Shown: positions 37,709 to 45,638 of the stretch, one piece after another | How positions within the stretch are numbered: the stretch's first letter is position 1 | How the letters are laid out: each line of letters begins with the position of its first letter | NCBI RefSeq assembly: GCF_000712075.1 | Contig: NZ_JONW01000006.1 | Location: forward strand, 1-64,000 | Direction of reading: 5' to 3' | DNA length: 64,000 bases | From: Caulobacter sp. UNC358MFTsu5.1 | Lineage (GTDB): Bacteria > Pseudomonadota > Alphaproteobacteria > Caulobacterales > Caulobacteraceae | Position numbers and translations under genes: made by a program | Notes under the pieces: model-generated | The model's input: only the letters and a program-made list of their open reading frames with translations | Database searches by the model: none | Told to the model about the DNA's origin: nothing

Positions 37709-38524
37709 ATGGCCGACGATTACGCATTCCCCAAGGGCGAGCTGATGCGGGGCAAGAAGGGCCTCGTCATGGGCGTGGCCAACCACAATTCGATCGCCTG
37801 GGGCATCGCCAGCCAACTGGCCGCCCAGGGCGCCGAGATGGCCTTCACCTACCAGGGCGAAGAGCTGGAGCGCCGCGTGCGCCCGCTGGCCGAGAGCATC
37901 GGCGTCAAGACGATGATCCCGGCCGACGTCACCGACGACGCCTCGATGGACGCGGCCTTCGCCGAAATCGAGAAGGTGTTCGGCACGATCGACTTCGTCG
38001 TCCACTCGGTGGCCTTCGCCAACAAGAACGAGCTGAAGGGCTCGTTCGTGGACAACACCACCCGCGAGGGTTTCCTGCTGGCCATGAACATCTCGGCCTT
38101 CAGCTTCGTGGACGTGGCCAAGCGCGCCAGCAAGATCATGCCGAACGGCGGCTCGCTGATCACCATGACCTATCTGGGGTCGGAGCGGACCATCCCGAAC
38201 TACAACACCATGGGCGTGGCCAAGGCGGCGCTCGAGGCCTCGACCCGCTACATCGCCCGCGACCTGGGCCCCAAGGGCATCCGCTGCAACGCCATCTCGG
38301 CCGGCGCCATGCGCACCCTGGCCCTGGCCGGCATCTCGGGCGGTCGCGGCATGATCGCCCAGGGCCGGGCGTTCTCGGCGATGAAGGAAGACACCTCGAT
38401 GGAGGGCGTCGCCGGCGCGGCCCTGTGGCTGGCCTCGGACCTGGGCCGCTCGACCACCGGCGAGGTGGTCCACGTCGACGCGGGCTTCCACATGATGGGC
38501 ATGCCCGACGAGGCCGAAGCCTAG
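37709..38524 (+). CDS. fabI: Enoyl-ACP reductase I FabI
   Basis: FabI reduces trans-2-enoyl-ACP with NADH in the last step of each elongation cycle and is the triclosan target. The 271-residue short-chain dehydrogenase has the divergent nucleotide motif GVANHNSIAWGIA, Tyr155 in MTYLGSERTIPNYNTMG, catalytic Tyr165 and Lys172 (Y-x6-K). The ATG has AGGAGAG upstream. It ends before a strong bidirectional terminator. Confidence 0.97.
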   Translation: MADDYAFPKGELMRGKKGLVMGVANHNSIAWGIASQLAAQGAEMAFTYQGEELERRVRPLAESIGVKTMIPADVTDDASMDAAFAEIEKVFGTIDFVVHSVAFANKNELKGSFVDNTTREGFLLAMNISAFSFVDVAKRASKIMPNGGSLITMTYLGSERTIPNYNTMGVAKAALEASTRYIARDLGPKGIRCNAISAGAMRTLALAGISGGRGMIAQGRAFSAMKEDTSMEGVAGAALWLASDLGRSTTGEVVHVDAGFHMMGMPDEAEA

Positions 38525-38530
38525 GATACG

Positions 38531-38563
38531 AAAAAGGCCCTCGCTTCTCCGGCGGGGGCCTTT
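38531..38563. terminator. Bidirectional terminator between fabI and tetR
   Basis: AAAGGCCCTCGC and GCGGGGGCCTTT pair with one G-T wobble; As precede and Ts follow the stem, so it can serve both convergent transcription units. Confidence 0.8.
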
Positions 38564-38566
38564 CTT

Positions 38567-39175
38567 CTAGACGGCGTAGGCCTTCATGAACCGCTCGGCG
38601 GCTTCCCGGGCCAGGCGGCGATAGTCGTCCGGCGTCTTGTCGGACGGCAGGCGCAGCAGCGAGCGCATCTGGGCCTGGCCCATGACCATGCCGGAGAACA
38701 GCTCGGCGGCCTGCTCGAAATCCTCGACCTTCATCCGGCCCAGCTCCGTCTCGGCCTTCAGGAAGGCGGCCAGCTGGCGGCGGGCGCTGAGGGGGCCGGC
38801 CTCGTAGACCTCCTGGGCCACGTCGGGCATCTCGCCCGCGCCCAGCATGACCACCCGCATCATCGAATAGCTCTTGTTGGTGATCACCGTGTCCAGCAGC
38901 GAGAGGGCGTAGGCCTCCAGGGTCTCGGTGGGATTGTCCACGGCGCCGGGATCGCGAAGCGGGGCGGTGATCGACTCCACGCGGCGGTGCATCAGGGCCC
39001 GCATCAGCTCGGCCTTGGAGCCGTAGTGGTTGTAGACGGTCTGCTTGGACACGCCCGCCCGCTTGGCGATCGCCTCCATGGGCGCGCCCAGGCCGCGCTG
39101 GCCGATCACCTCGACGGCGGCGTCGAGGATGGCTTCGGTCTTGGCGACGTCAATCTGTCCGGCGACTCTGGGCAT
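38567..39175 (-). CDS. TetR family repressor of the efflux operon
   Basis: The 202-residue protein has the TetR DNA-binding domain (AILDAAVEVIGQRGLGAPMEAIAKRAGVSKQTVYNHYGSKAELMRALM, about 14-58) and a helical ligand-binding C-terminus like AcrR-type regulators. It is the last gene of emrA-emrB-tetR; its ATG overlaps the emrB stop, so the repressor is made with the pump. It probably represses its own operon through the palindrome at 42009-42024 and is released by a pump substrate; this is inferred from layout. Confidence 0.88.
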   Translation of the reverse strand: MPRVAGQIDVAKTEAILDAAVEVIGQRGLGAPMEAIAKRAGVSKQTVYNHYGSKAELMRALMHRRVESITAPLRDPGAVDNPTETLEAYALSLLDTVITNKSYSMMRVVMLGAGEMPDVAQEVYEAGPLSARRQLAAFLKAETELGRMKVEDFEQAAELFSGMVMGQAQMRSLLRLPSDKTPDDYRRLAREAAERFMKAYAV

Positions 39176-40779
39176 CAGTGGGCGTCCGAGGGCGGGGGAG
39201 GGGCGTTCTTGGCCGGCTTGGCCAGTAGCGAGACGATGGCCGCCAGGAAGCAGCCGTAGGCCAGCAGGGTGAAGCTGTCGCCGAAGGCCAGGACCGTGGC
39301 CTGCTGGCTCAGCATGCCGCTGATCGCCTTGCGCGCCGCGCCGTCGGGATCGGCCACGCCCAGTTGCTGCATGCGCGCGGCCAGGCCCGCCATCATCCCG
39401 GCCGCATTGCTGCCTTGGCCGACCTGGTCCGACAGGCCCATGTAGTAGAGCGCCGTCTGGTTGGTGATGGTCGTGGCCAGCAGGGCCAGGCCCACCGCCC
39501 CGCCGGTGTTGCGCGACAGGTTCACCAAGCCCGAGGCGTTCTTGACCATGCTGGGCGGCAGCGTGCTCATCGTCACCTGCTGGGTGGCGATCATGGCGAT
39601 CATCACGCCGACGCCGCGGCAGGCCTGGACCCCGGCGAACTGCCAGAAGCCCCAGTCCTTGGTCACGCCGTGGGCCATGTACATGCCGAAGCCGGCCAGC
39701 ATGAAGCCGATGAACATCGGCACGCGCGGGTCCATCTGGCGAACCAGGCGGCCGGCGATCGGGCCGGTGGCGAACATCGACAGGCCCGAGACCACCATGG
39801 TGGTGCCGACTTCCGACGCGGAGTAGTGGCGCACCCGGCCCAGGAACTGCGGCAGCAGGAAGGTGCCGCCGAACAGGCTGGCCCCGGACACGGCCGTCAT
39901 GGCCACGCCGATGCTGAAGTTGCGGTTGGCGAAGGCCCGCAGCTCGACGATCGGGTTGCGGTAGCTGAGCGAGCGCCAGATGAAGACCGCGCCGGTCACC
40001 ACGGCCGTCACGGTCAGGGCCAGGATGCCGCTGTCCTCGAACCAGCCGTCCTTGGAGCCTTCCTCCAGCACGAACTGCATGCTCATCAGGAAGACGGCCA
40101 TGACCGCCAGGCCGAACCAGTCGAAGCCCTTGGCCAGGCTGGGGTCGCCCTTGTCGAACTGGCCCCAGCGGGCCACGCCGAACAGCACGATCAGCCCGGT
40201 CGGCACGTTGATGAAGAACAGCCAGCGCCAGCTGAGCCACTCGGTCAGGTGGCCGCCCAGGGTGGGGCCGACGGTCGGGGCCAGGGTGACGATCAGGCCC
40301 ATGATCACGCTGGCCGTCACCCGCCGCTCGGGCGGGAAGGCGGTGAAGGCCACGGCGAACACCGTCGGGATCATCGCCCCGCCGATGAAGCCCTGCAGGG
40401 CCCGCGTCAGGATCATCATGTCGATCGACGAGGAAAGACCCGTCAGCACGCTCATGACGATGAAGCCGGTGCACGAGATCAGGTAGACGCGCTGGGTGCC
40501 CCACAGCCGCGACAGATATCCCGAAAGCGGGATCATCACGACCTCGGGGATCAGGTAGGCGGTCTGGATCCAGCTGACCTGGTCGGCGCTGGCGCCCACC
40601 CCGGCCTGGATCTGCGGCAGCGACGCCGCCACGATCTGGATGTCGAGGATGGCCATGAACTGGCCGATGACCATGGCCCCGAAGCCGAGGAACAGCTTGC
40701 CCCAGTCGACTTCAGGGGCCGCCGCCGGCTTGGGCGGGGCTGCGGTCTGGGTTCCGGCGGGGAGGGCGGCGTCGGCCAT
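39175..40779 (-). CDS. emrB: DHA2 family multidrug efflux MFS permease (EmrB-like)
   Basis: The 534-residue protein has the 14-helix DHA2 layout of the drug:H+ antiporter family, with the motif RLWGTQRVYLISCTGF near the second helix and GWRWLFFINVP-like WRWLFFINVPTGLIVLFG in the middle. With the adjacent membrane-fusion protein it should form a tripartite pump, though no TolC gene is in the window. It lies 36 bp after emrA and overlaps tetR. Confidence 0.93.
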   Translation of the reverse strand: MADAALPAGTQTAAPPKPAAAPEVDWGKLFLGFGAMVIGQFMAILDIQIVAASLPQIQAGVGASADQVSWIQTAYLIPEVVMIPLSGYLSRLWGTQRVYLISCTGFIVMSVLTGLSSSIDMMILTRALQGFIGGAMIPTVFAVAFTAFPPERRVTASVIMGLIVTLAPTVGPTLGGHLTEWLSWRWLFFINVPTGLIVLFGVARWGQFDKGDPSLAKGFDWFGLAVMAVFLMSMQFVLEEGSKDGWFEDSGILALTVTAVVTGAVFIWRSLSYRNPIVELRAFANRNFSIGVAMTAVSGASLFGGTFLLPQFLGRVRHYSASEVGTTMVVSGLSMFATGPIAGRLVRQMDPRVPMFIGFMLAGFGMYMAHGVTKDWGFWQFAGVQACRGVGVMIAMIATQQVTMSTLPPSMVKNASGLVNLSRNTGGAVGLALLATTITNQTALYYMGLSDQVGQGSNAAGMMAGLAARMQQLGVADPDGAARKAISGMLSQQATVLAFGDSFTLLAYGCFLAAIVSLLAKPAKNAPPPPSDAH

Positions 40780-40815
40780 GGCGGCGATCCTGCTACGGTC
40801 TTTGGCCAGGGCGCC

Positions 40816-41934
40816 TTAGCGCGCCTGGCCTCCCGTCTGGTCCTTCTGGGCGTACTGGCCCGCGTCCGGCAGGCCGGCCTGGGCGAAGGTCGGACCCGAG
40901 CGGTCGCGCACGTCGACCTTGACGTCGACCGACAGGCCGGGGCGCAGGGCCGAGCCCAGCTCCGACTTCTCGACGATGATCTTCACCGGCAGGCGCTGGG
41001 TGATCTTGGTGAAGTTGCCCACGGCGTTCTCGACGGGGATCAGGGCGAACTCCTGGCCGGTGGCCGGGGCGAAGCTGTCCAGCTTGCCGTGGATCACCGT
41101 CTTGCCGAAGGCGTCGGCCTTGATCTCGACCGGCTGGCCGACGCGCAGGCGGGCCACCTGGGTCTCCTTGAAGTTGGCGACGACATAGCCCTGGCCGACC
41201 GGGACGATCGACATCAGGGCCACGCCGGGCTGCACCAGCTGGCCGGGACGGACGCTGCGGGCGCCGACCACGCCGGCGGCGGGCGCGCGGATCACGGTGC
41301 GGTCCAGGTCGATGCGGGCCTGTTCGACGGCGGCGCGGGCCGCGGCGGCCTGGGCCACGGTCTGGGCGCGGGCCGAGCCCAGCGACTCCGCCGCGCGGCG
41401 TTCGGCTTCGAGGGCGGCCTGGGCGCTCTGGACGGCGGCGGCCGACTGGGCGGCGCTGGCCTGGGTGGTCTGGACCTTCTGGGTCGAGACCCAGCCCTGC
41501 TTGGCCAGGGCGTCGTAGCGGATCAGGTCGGCCTTGGCGCGGCCCTGGTCGGCCTGGGCGCTGGCGACGCCGGCGGCGCGCTGTGCGATCATCGCCTGCT
41601 CCAGGGCGGCCTTGTCGTCGACGCCCTTGATGGCGGCTTCCAGGGCCTGGGCGTTGGCGATGGCCTGGTCCAGCTTGGCCTGCAGCGGGGCCGGATCGAT
41701 GCGCGCGACCACCTGGCCGGCCTCGACCCGCTGGTTATCGGCCACCAGGACCTCCGCCACGTAGCCGGAAACCTGCGGGCTGACCTGCACGGTGTCGGCC
41801 TGGACGAAGGCGTTGTCGGTGCTCTCGTAGCGCTGCTTGTCGACGAACCACAGTCCGCCGCCCACGACCAGGGCGGTCAGGGCGACACCGCCCACGATCA
41901 GGGGAACAAGCTTCTTCTTCGACGCGACGGCCAT
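40816..41934 (-). CDS. emrA: HlyD/EmrA family membrane-fusion protein
   Basis: The 372-residue periplasmic adaptor has one N-terminal membrane anchor (LVPLIVGGVALTALVVGGGLWFV), the EmrA signature RYESTDNAFVQADTVQVSPQVSGYVAEV, a long coiled-coil hairpin rich in Ala and Gln (about 90-215) and a beta-barrel domain (PAAGVVGARSVRPGQLVQPG). It links EmrB to an outer-membrane channel. ATG 41934 (MAVASKKKLV) gives a normal N-terminus; a longer frame adds an improbable basic tail. It is the first gene of the operon. Confidence 0.93.
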   Translation of the reverse strand: MAVASKKKLVPLIVGGVALTALVVGGGLWFVDKQRYESTDNAFVQADTVQVSPQVSGYVAEVLVADNQRVEAGQVVARIDPAPLQAKLDQAIANAQALEAAIKGVDDKAALEQAMIAQRAAGVASAQADQGRAKADLIRYDALAKQGWVSTQKVQTTQASAAQSAAAVQSAQAALEAERRAAESLGSARAQTVAQAAAARAAVEQARIDLDRTVIRAPAAGVVGARSVRPGQLVQPGVALMSIVPVGQGYVVANFKETQVARLRVGQPVEIKADAFGKTVIHGKLDSFAPATGQEFALIPVENAVGNFTKITQRLPVKIIVEKSELGSALRPGLSVDVKVDVRDRSGPTFAQAGLPDAGQYAQKDQTGGQAR

Positions 41935-42236
41935 GGACGTGATGATCCTGAAAACAACTTGATTGGCCGGGGCGATATATCGGCGCTTCGTCCCGGGCAA
42001 GGGATAAATGGACGCACCCGTCCAAAAATCAACCGGACCCGGCGCGAAAGTTCGAAGCCGCGTCAGCCTGTGGCGCCGCGGTCGCTATCGGCGTTGCCGG
42101 AGCGTGTCTTCACCGCCCTTTCTCGCGGAGGGCGAATCACCTCTTAATCTTCGGGCGCCGGCGCAACCGGGGGAGCCGCGCGCGCGTATTTCCAGGGACG
42201 GAGCCGTTCGCTCCGCCCGTCATCGAGGAAGCGCCC
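41935..42236. promoter_or_regulatory. Promoter region of the efflux operon
   Basis: The 302-bp gap holds the emrA promoter and no larger gene. On the minus strand TTGCCC (42000-41995) and TATATC (41979-41974) are 15 bp apart and could be the -35 and -10 boxes. The palindrome at 42009-42024 lies just upstream. The right end holds the ribosome site GAGGAAG of the 42-residue peptide gene. Nothing else is recognised. Confidence 0.45.
42009..42024. promoter_or_regulatory. Candidate TetR operator TGGACG-N4-CGTCCA
   Basis: Perfect 6-bp arms separated by CACC and flanked by A-rich sequence lie 75 bp upstream of the emrA ATG, next to the putative -35. Size and symmetry fit TetR-family operators, and the operon encodes a TetR protein. 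Confidence 0.6.
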
Positions 42237-42365
42237 ATGAACGCCCCGACGCACGATCGCGGCCCCTTGTCGATGTTCCGCCCCGTCCTGTGGCTGGCGG
42301 CCGCCGCCTTCGCGGCCGGCTTCGGCGGCTACCTGATGATGTCGCCCGCCCTGCACGCGGGCTGA
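42237..42365 (+). CDS. Small single-pass membrane protein, 42 residues
   Basis: An ATG with the strong ribosome site GAGGAAG six bases upstream opens a 42-codon frame. It encodes MNAPTHDRGPLSMFRPVL followed by a hydrophobic stretch (LWLAAAAFAAGFGGYLMM) and a short SPALHAG tail, so it looks like a tail-anchored or single-pass inner-membrane peptide. No family is recognised. It ends 19 bp from the end of the convergent VOC gene. It is divergent from emrA and could be an efflux-associated small protein, but that is speculation. Confidence 0.55.
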   Translation: MNAPTHDRGPLSMFRPVLWLAAAAFAAGFGGYLMMSPALHAG

Positions 42366-42384
42366 ACGCGCCTCTCGACCGACC

Positions 42385-42837
42385 TCAGCCGGCGGACTTG
42401 GGGAAGCGCGTGGTCCAGCCGGGCGGCGGCGGCCCGGCCGCCTCGGCGATCCGCTGGTTGAACGACCAGGCATGACCCTCGTGATCGGCCGCGTCGTAGC
42501 TGCGGTCGCCGAAGAAGAACGTCTCGGGCTCCCGCAGGATCGTCGCGCCCGCCGCTCGCGCCCGGGAGCAGTGGGCGTCGATGTCCTGCAGGATCCTGAA
42601 CCGCACGCCCTGGGTGGCGGCGCCGACCGTCCTGGGGCTGCGCAGCCATGGCCGCTCCGGCCCGACGGCGACGACGGTTTCGCCGAAGCCGATCTCGGCG
42701 AACATCACCCGCTGGGCGTCGTCCCGCACGACCATCCGGGTCTGGAACCCGAAGGCGGCCTCCAGCCAGGCCAGGGCCCGTTCGGGGTCCTCGTAGACCA
42801 GCTCGGCGGTGACTTCGATCTCCTCCGGTCCGGCCAT
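42385..42837 (-). CDS. VOC family (glyoxalase-fold) protein
   Basis: The 150-residue protein has the paired beta-alpha-beta-beta-beta units of the vicinal oxygen chelate fold: YEDPERALAWLEAAFGFQTRMVVRDD in the first half and GATILREPETFFFGDRSYDAADHEGHAWSFNQ in the second, with the W-S-F/D-P-E-G-H type ending. Such proteins include glyoxalases, dioxygenases and antibiotic-binding proteins; the ligands for a metal are not complete enough to assign activity. It precedes dut on the map but is transcribed after it on the minus strand. Confidence 0.82.
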   Translation of the reverse strand: MAGPEEIEVTAELVYEDPERALAWLEAAFGFQTRMVVRDDAQRVMFAEIGFGETVVAVGPERPWLRSPRTVGAATQGVRFRILQDIDAHCSRARAAGATILREPETFFFGDRSYDAADHEGHAWSFNQRIAEAAGPPPPGWTTRFPKSAG

Positions 42838-42865
42838 CGCTTTCCCCGCCCTCGCCCTGTCCGGC

Positions 42866-43324
42866 CTAGCGTCCGCCGGTCGAGCCGAAGCCGCCCGCGC
42901 CGCGCGCCGTCTCGTCCAGGCTGGTCGTCAGGCCCCACGAGGCCTGGACCACGGGGGCGATCACCAGCTGGGCGATGCGGTCGCCGCGGCGGATGGTGAA
43001 GTCCTCCTCGCCCAGATTGATCAGGATCACCTTCACCTCCCCGCGATAGTCGCTGTCGATGGTGCCGGGGGTGTTCAGGCAGGTGACGCCGTTCTTGGCG
43101 GCCAGGCCCGAGCGCGGCCGCACCTGGGCCTCGAAGCCCAGCGGCACGGCGAAGGCCAGGCCCGTGGGCACCATGAAGCGCGAGCCCGGCTTCAGCACCA
43201 GGGGCGCGTCCTCGTCCACGGCCGCCCGCAGGTCCATGCCGGCCGCGCCGTTGGTCTCGTAAGCGGGCAGGGGCAGGCCCTGCGCGTGGGCCAGCTGGAC
43301 GACGGGGATGTGCGGTGCGGTCAT
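42866..43324 (-). CDS. dut: Deoxyuridine 5'-triphosphate nucleotidohydrolase
   Basis: Dut hydrolyses dUTP to dUMP, keeping uracil out of DNA. The 152-residue trimeric dUTPase has the five family motifs, including [35 protein letters not shown] and the C-terminal [12 protein letters not shown] phosphate-binding arm. It follows coaBC by 13 bp on the minus strand, the usual coaBC-dut pairing. Confidence 0.97.
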   Translation of the reverse strand: MTAPHIPVVQLAHAQGLPLPAYETNGAAGMDLRAAVDEDAPLVLKPGSRFMVPTGLAFAVPLGFEAQVRPRSGLAAKNGVTCLNTPGTIDSDYRGEVKVILINLGEEDFTIRRGDRIAQLVIAPVVQASWGLTTSLDETARGAGGFGSTGGR

Positions 43325-43337
43325 GAAAGGCTCGTTT

Positions 43338-44531
43338 CTAGAGGTATTGGGCTATGCGTTGGGCGAGGTCGTGGGCCACGGAGTCCTTGGCGGCCCGCGT
43401 CCAGCGTTCGGTCTTGTCCTTGGAGATCAGCAGGACGGCGTTCTCGTCGCCGCCCATCACGCCGGGCTCGGTGACGTCGTTGGCGATGATCCAGTCGCAG
43501 CCCTTGCGCGCCAGCTTGGCGCGGGCGTGGGCCTCGACGTCGTTGGTCTCGGCCGCGAAGCCGATCACCAGCCTGGGCCGGTTGGGGCCCGAGGCGGCCA
43601 GGGTGGCCAGGATGTCGGGGTTCTCGACGAAGGTCAGGGCCGGCGGCCCGCCCTTGTCCTTCTTCAGCTTGGTCCCGAAGACCTCGTCGATGCGCCAGTC
43701 GGCGACGGCGGCCACGAAGACGCCGACATCGGCGGGCAGGGCGGCCTGGCAGGCGGCCAGCATGTCGCGCGCGGTCTCGACGTCCACGCGGTCGACGCCC
43801 AGGGGCGTGGGCAGGGACACCGGTCCGCTGACCAGGGTGACCCGCGCGCCCAGCTTGGCCAGGGCGCCGGCGATGGCGTAGCCCTGCCGGCCGCTGGAGC
43901 GGTTGGTGATGCCGCGCACCGGGTCGATCGGCTCGAAGGTGGGGCCGGCGGTGACCAGGGCGTGCTTGCCGGCCAGCGGCTTCGCGGCTGGCCCTTCGAG
44001 GGCGGCCATGATCGCTTCGAAGATCACCGGGGGCTCGGCCAGGCGGCCCGGACCGAACTCGCCGCAGGCCATGGCGCCCTCGTCGGGCCCGACGAACAGC
44101 ACGCCGTCCGTCTTCAGGGTCTCGATGTTGCGCTGGGTGGCGGGGTGCAGCCACATCCGCACGTTCATGGCGGGGGCCATCAGCACCGGCTTGTCGGTGG
44201 CCAGCAGGGTGGTGGACGCCAGGTCGCCGGCCAGGCCGTTGGCGCACTTGGCGATCAGGTCGGCCGTCGCGGGGGCCACCACCACCAGGTCGGCCGAGCG
44301 CGACAGTTCGATATGGCCCATCTCGGCCTCGTCGGTCAGCGAGAACAGGTCGCTGTAGACCTTGTCCTCGGCCAGGGCCGACAGGGAGAGGGCGGTGACG
44401 AACTCGGCGCCCGCCTTGGTCAGGATCGGCCGCACGCCGACGCCGGCCTTGCGCAGCAGGCGCGTCAGCTCCAGCGCCTTGTAGGCGGCGACGCCGCCGC
44501 CGACGATCAGAAGAACGCGCTTCTCGGTCAT
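43338..44531 (-). CDS. coaBC: Bifunctional phosphopantothenoylcysteine decarboxylase/synthase
   Basis: CoaBC makes 4'-phosphopantetheine for coenzyme A. The 397-residue protein has an FMN-binding CoaC domain (about 1-185; [49 protein letters not shown]) and a CTP-dependent CoaB domain (about 190-395; [39 protein letters not shown]). ATG 44531 is preferred: GGAGG lies about ten bases upstream and the conserved start follows. Confidence 0.96.
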   Translation of the reverse strand: MTEKRVLLIVGGGVAAYKALELTRLLRKAGVGVRPILTKAGAEFVTALSLSALAEDKVYSDLFSLTDEAEMGHIELSRSADLVVVAPATADLIAKCANGLAGDLASTTLLATDKPVLMAPAMNVRMWLHPATQRNIETLKTDGVLFVGPDEGAMACGEFGPGRLAEPPVIFEAIMAALEGPAAKPLAGKHALVTAGPTFEPIDPVRGITNRSSGRQGYAIAGALAKLGARVTLVSGPVSLPTPLGVDRVDVETARDMLAACQAALPADVGVFVAAVADWRIDEVFGTKLKKDKGGPPALTFVENPDILATLAASGPNRPRLVIGFAAETNDVEAHARAKLARKGCDWIIANDVTEPGVMGGDENAVLLISKDKTERWTRAAKDSVAHDLAQRIAQYL

Positions 44532-44683
44532 GTCATCGGCCTCCGGGCGTCTCGCCCTCAGGCGCATAGAGCGACGCGGCGCTCAGCGTAAGCCCCCTCG
44601 CGCAAAAACCTTAACAAGGACTCGACATCCGTTCCGTCTTCGTTCTTAATCGTCAAAGTAGAGGAAAAGCTCGGAGATCGATC

Positions 44684-45268
44684 ATGACGGTACGGTGCGC
44701 GTCCTGGTTTTCCGCCCTGGCGGCCGCGGGCCTCGCCCTGGCGCTCGCGGCCTGCGACGGCGGCGCTTCGGCGGTGAAGGCGCCCAAGGGGGGCGGTGTC
44801 GCCTCGGCGGCCGAACCCGCGTCCGACCGCGACGCGCCGTCCTTCAATAGCGGAGCCTATGAAAGCGGGTCCACCCGGCCGGACCCGCGCGACGCCCCGG
44901 TCCGCAAGGTGGCGGGCAAGCCGATGTGGGCCGCCAACCGCACGCGGACGGCGGAGGAGAACGCCCAGCGCGGCTTCGAGCGCTACGGCGCCGACTTCGC
45001 CGCCGCCGATGTCGACGACTATGTCCGCAAGACCCACGCCTTCGTCGGCCATCCGCCGGCGGGGGCGGAGACCCTGCAACGGGCGAACGGCGACACCCTG
45101 ATCTACGACCCGAAGGGCAATGTCTTCGCGGTGGTCACCAAGGCCGGGGCGCCGCGCACCATGTTCAAGCCCGACGACGGCGCAGCCTACTGGGCCACGC
45201 AGAAGTCCAACCAGACCCGACGGACCGCCGCCGCGCGCGACCGGACGTCCGGCCCCAGCGACAGCTAA
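44684..45268 (+). CDS. Lipoprotein with polymorphic-toxin-like C-terminal domain
   Basis: The 194-residue protein has a signal peptide and lipobox LALAAC followed by DGG, then a disordered Ser/Gly/Pro stretch. Its C-terminal 80 residues (QRGFERYGADFAAADVDDYVRKTHAFVGHPP ... NGDTLIYDPKGNVFAVVTKAGAPRTMFKPDDGAAYW) resemble the nuclease-like C-termini of pyocin or contact-dependent toxins (BECR fold), with conserved His, YDP and MFKPDDG segments. Similar stand-alone proteins are annotated S-type pyocin family in Caulobacter. No immunity gene is obvious. It is divergent from coaBC; a GGAG ribosome site precedes the ATG. Confidence 0.7.
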   Translation: MTVRCASWFSALAAAGLALALAACDGGASAVKAPKGGGVASAAEPASDRDAPSFNSGAYESGSTRPDPRDAPVRKVAGKPMWAANRTRTAEENAQRGFERYGADFAAADVDDYVRKTHAFVGHPPAGAETLQRANGDTLIYDPKGNVFAVVTKAGAPRTMFKPDDGAAYWATQKSNQTRRTAAARDRTSGPSDS

Positions 45269-45368
45269 GTCATCGCCATCGCTCAGGCGCGCCTTGGGGG
45301 AGGCGCAAGGGGAGGGCGGCGCCTGGCGCGTCTTCCCCGCCACCCGGTCGGCCCGGCGGCGATCGGGA

Positions 45369-45397
45369 CCCAGGGGCGGTGCGGGGCCGCCCCTGGG
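45369..45397. repeat. Perfect 11-bp hairpin
   Basis: CCCAGGGGCGG and CCGCCCCTGGG pair perfectly around a 7-base loop downstream of the lipoprotein gene. It lacks a T-run, so a terminator role is uncertain. Confidence 0.6.
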
Positions 45398-45412
45398 CGC
45401 TTGGCGTTGACG

Positions 45413-45457
45413 CCCTCTCCGAGAGGGAGGGGCCCGCGCGAAGCGGGGGAGGGGCTA
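45413..45457. repeat. Two-hairpin GC-rich element
   Basis: CCCTCT/AGAGGG and CCCGC/GCGGG (loop GCGAA) are adjacent, flanked by CCCTCTCC-like and GGAGGGGC-like runs that can pair outside them. The plan resembles the larger multi-hairpin elements in this window. Confidence 0.55.
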
Positions 45458-45494
45458 TGGCGTCGGCTAGGCGTGCGTGACCGTCAAACCCGAA

Positions 45495-45548
45495 GGCTCC
45501 GCCCCCTACGGGGGCGGACAGACGGCGAAGCCGTCAGGTGGGGGCAAG
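45495..45548 (+). repeat. Multi-hairpin intergenic element, copy C (right half only)
   Basis: Only the third hairpin (TCCGCCCCC/GGGGGCGGA), the fourth hairpin (GACGGC/GCCGTC, loop GAA) and the right outer arm GGGGGCAAG are present. In the fourth hairpin both partners have changed relative to GGCGGC/GCCGCC, keeping pairing. Confidence 0.85.
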
Positions 45549-45638
45549 AGGGTGCGCCTCTGGCGTCCGCTAAGCCGCGGGGGGAGTATAAGAGGCGCTC
45601 TAGCGACGGCCTGGCGTGAGGGGGTTCGGGCCTCGCCC

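Larger units (their letters stand above)
45269..45638. other. Non-coding gap with several hairpin repeats
   Basis: The 370 bp between the convergent lipoprotein and ubiB genes hold a perfect 11-bp hairpin (45369-45397), a two-hairpin CCCTCT/AGAGGG plus CCCGC/GCGGG element (45413-45457) and a partial multi-hairpin element (45495-45548). No coding region is supported. Confidence 0.7.
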
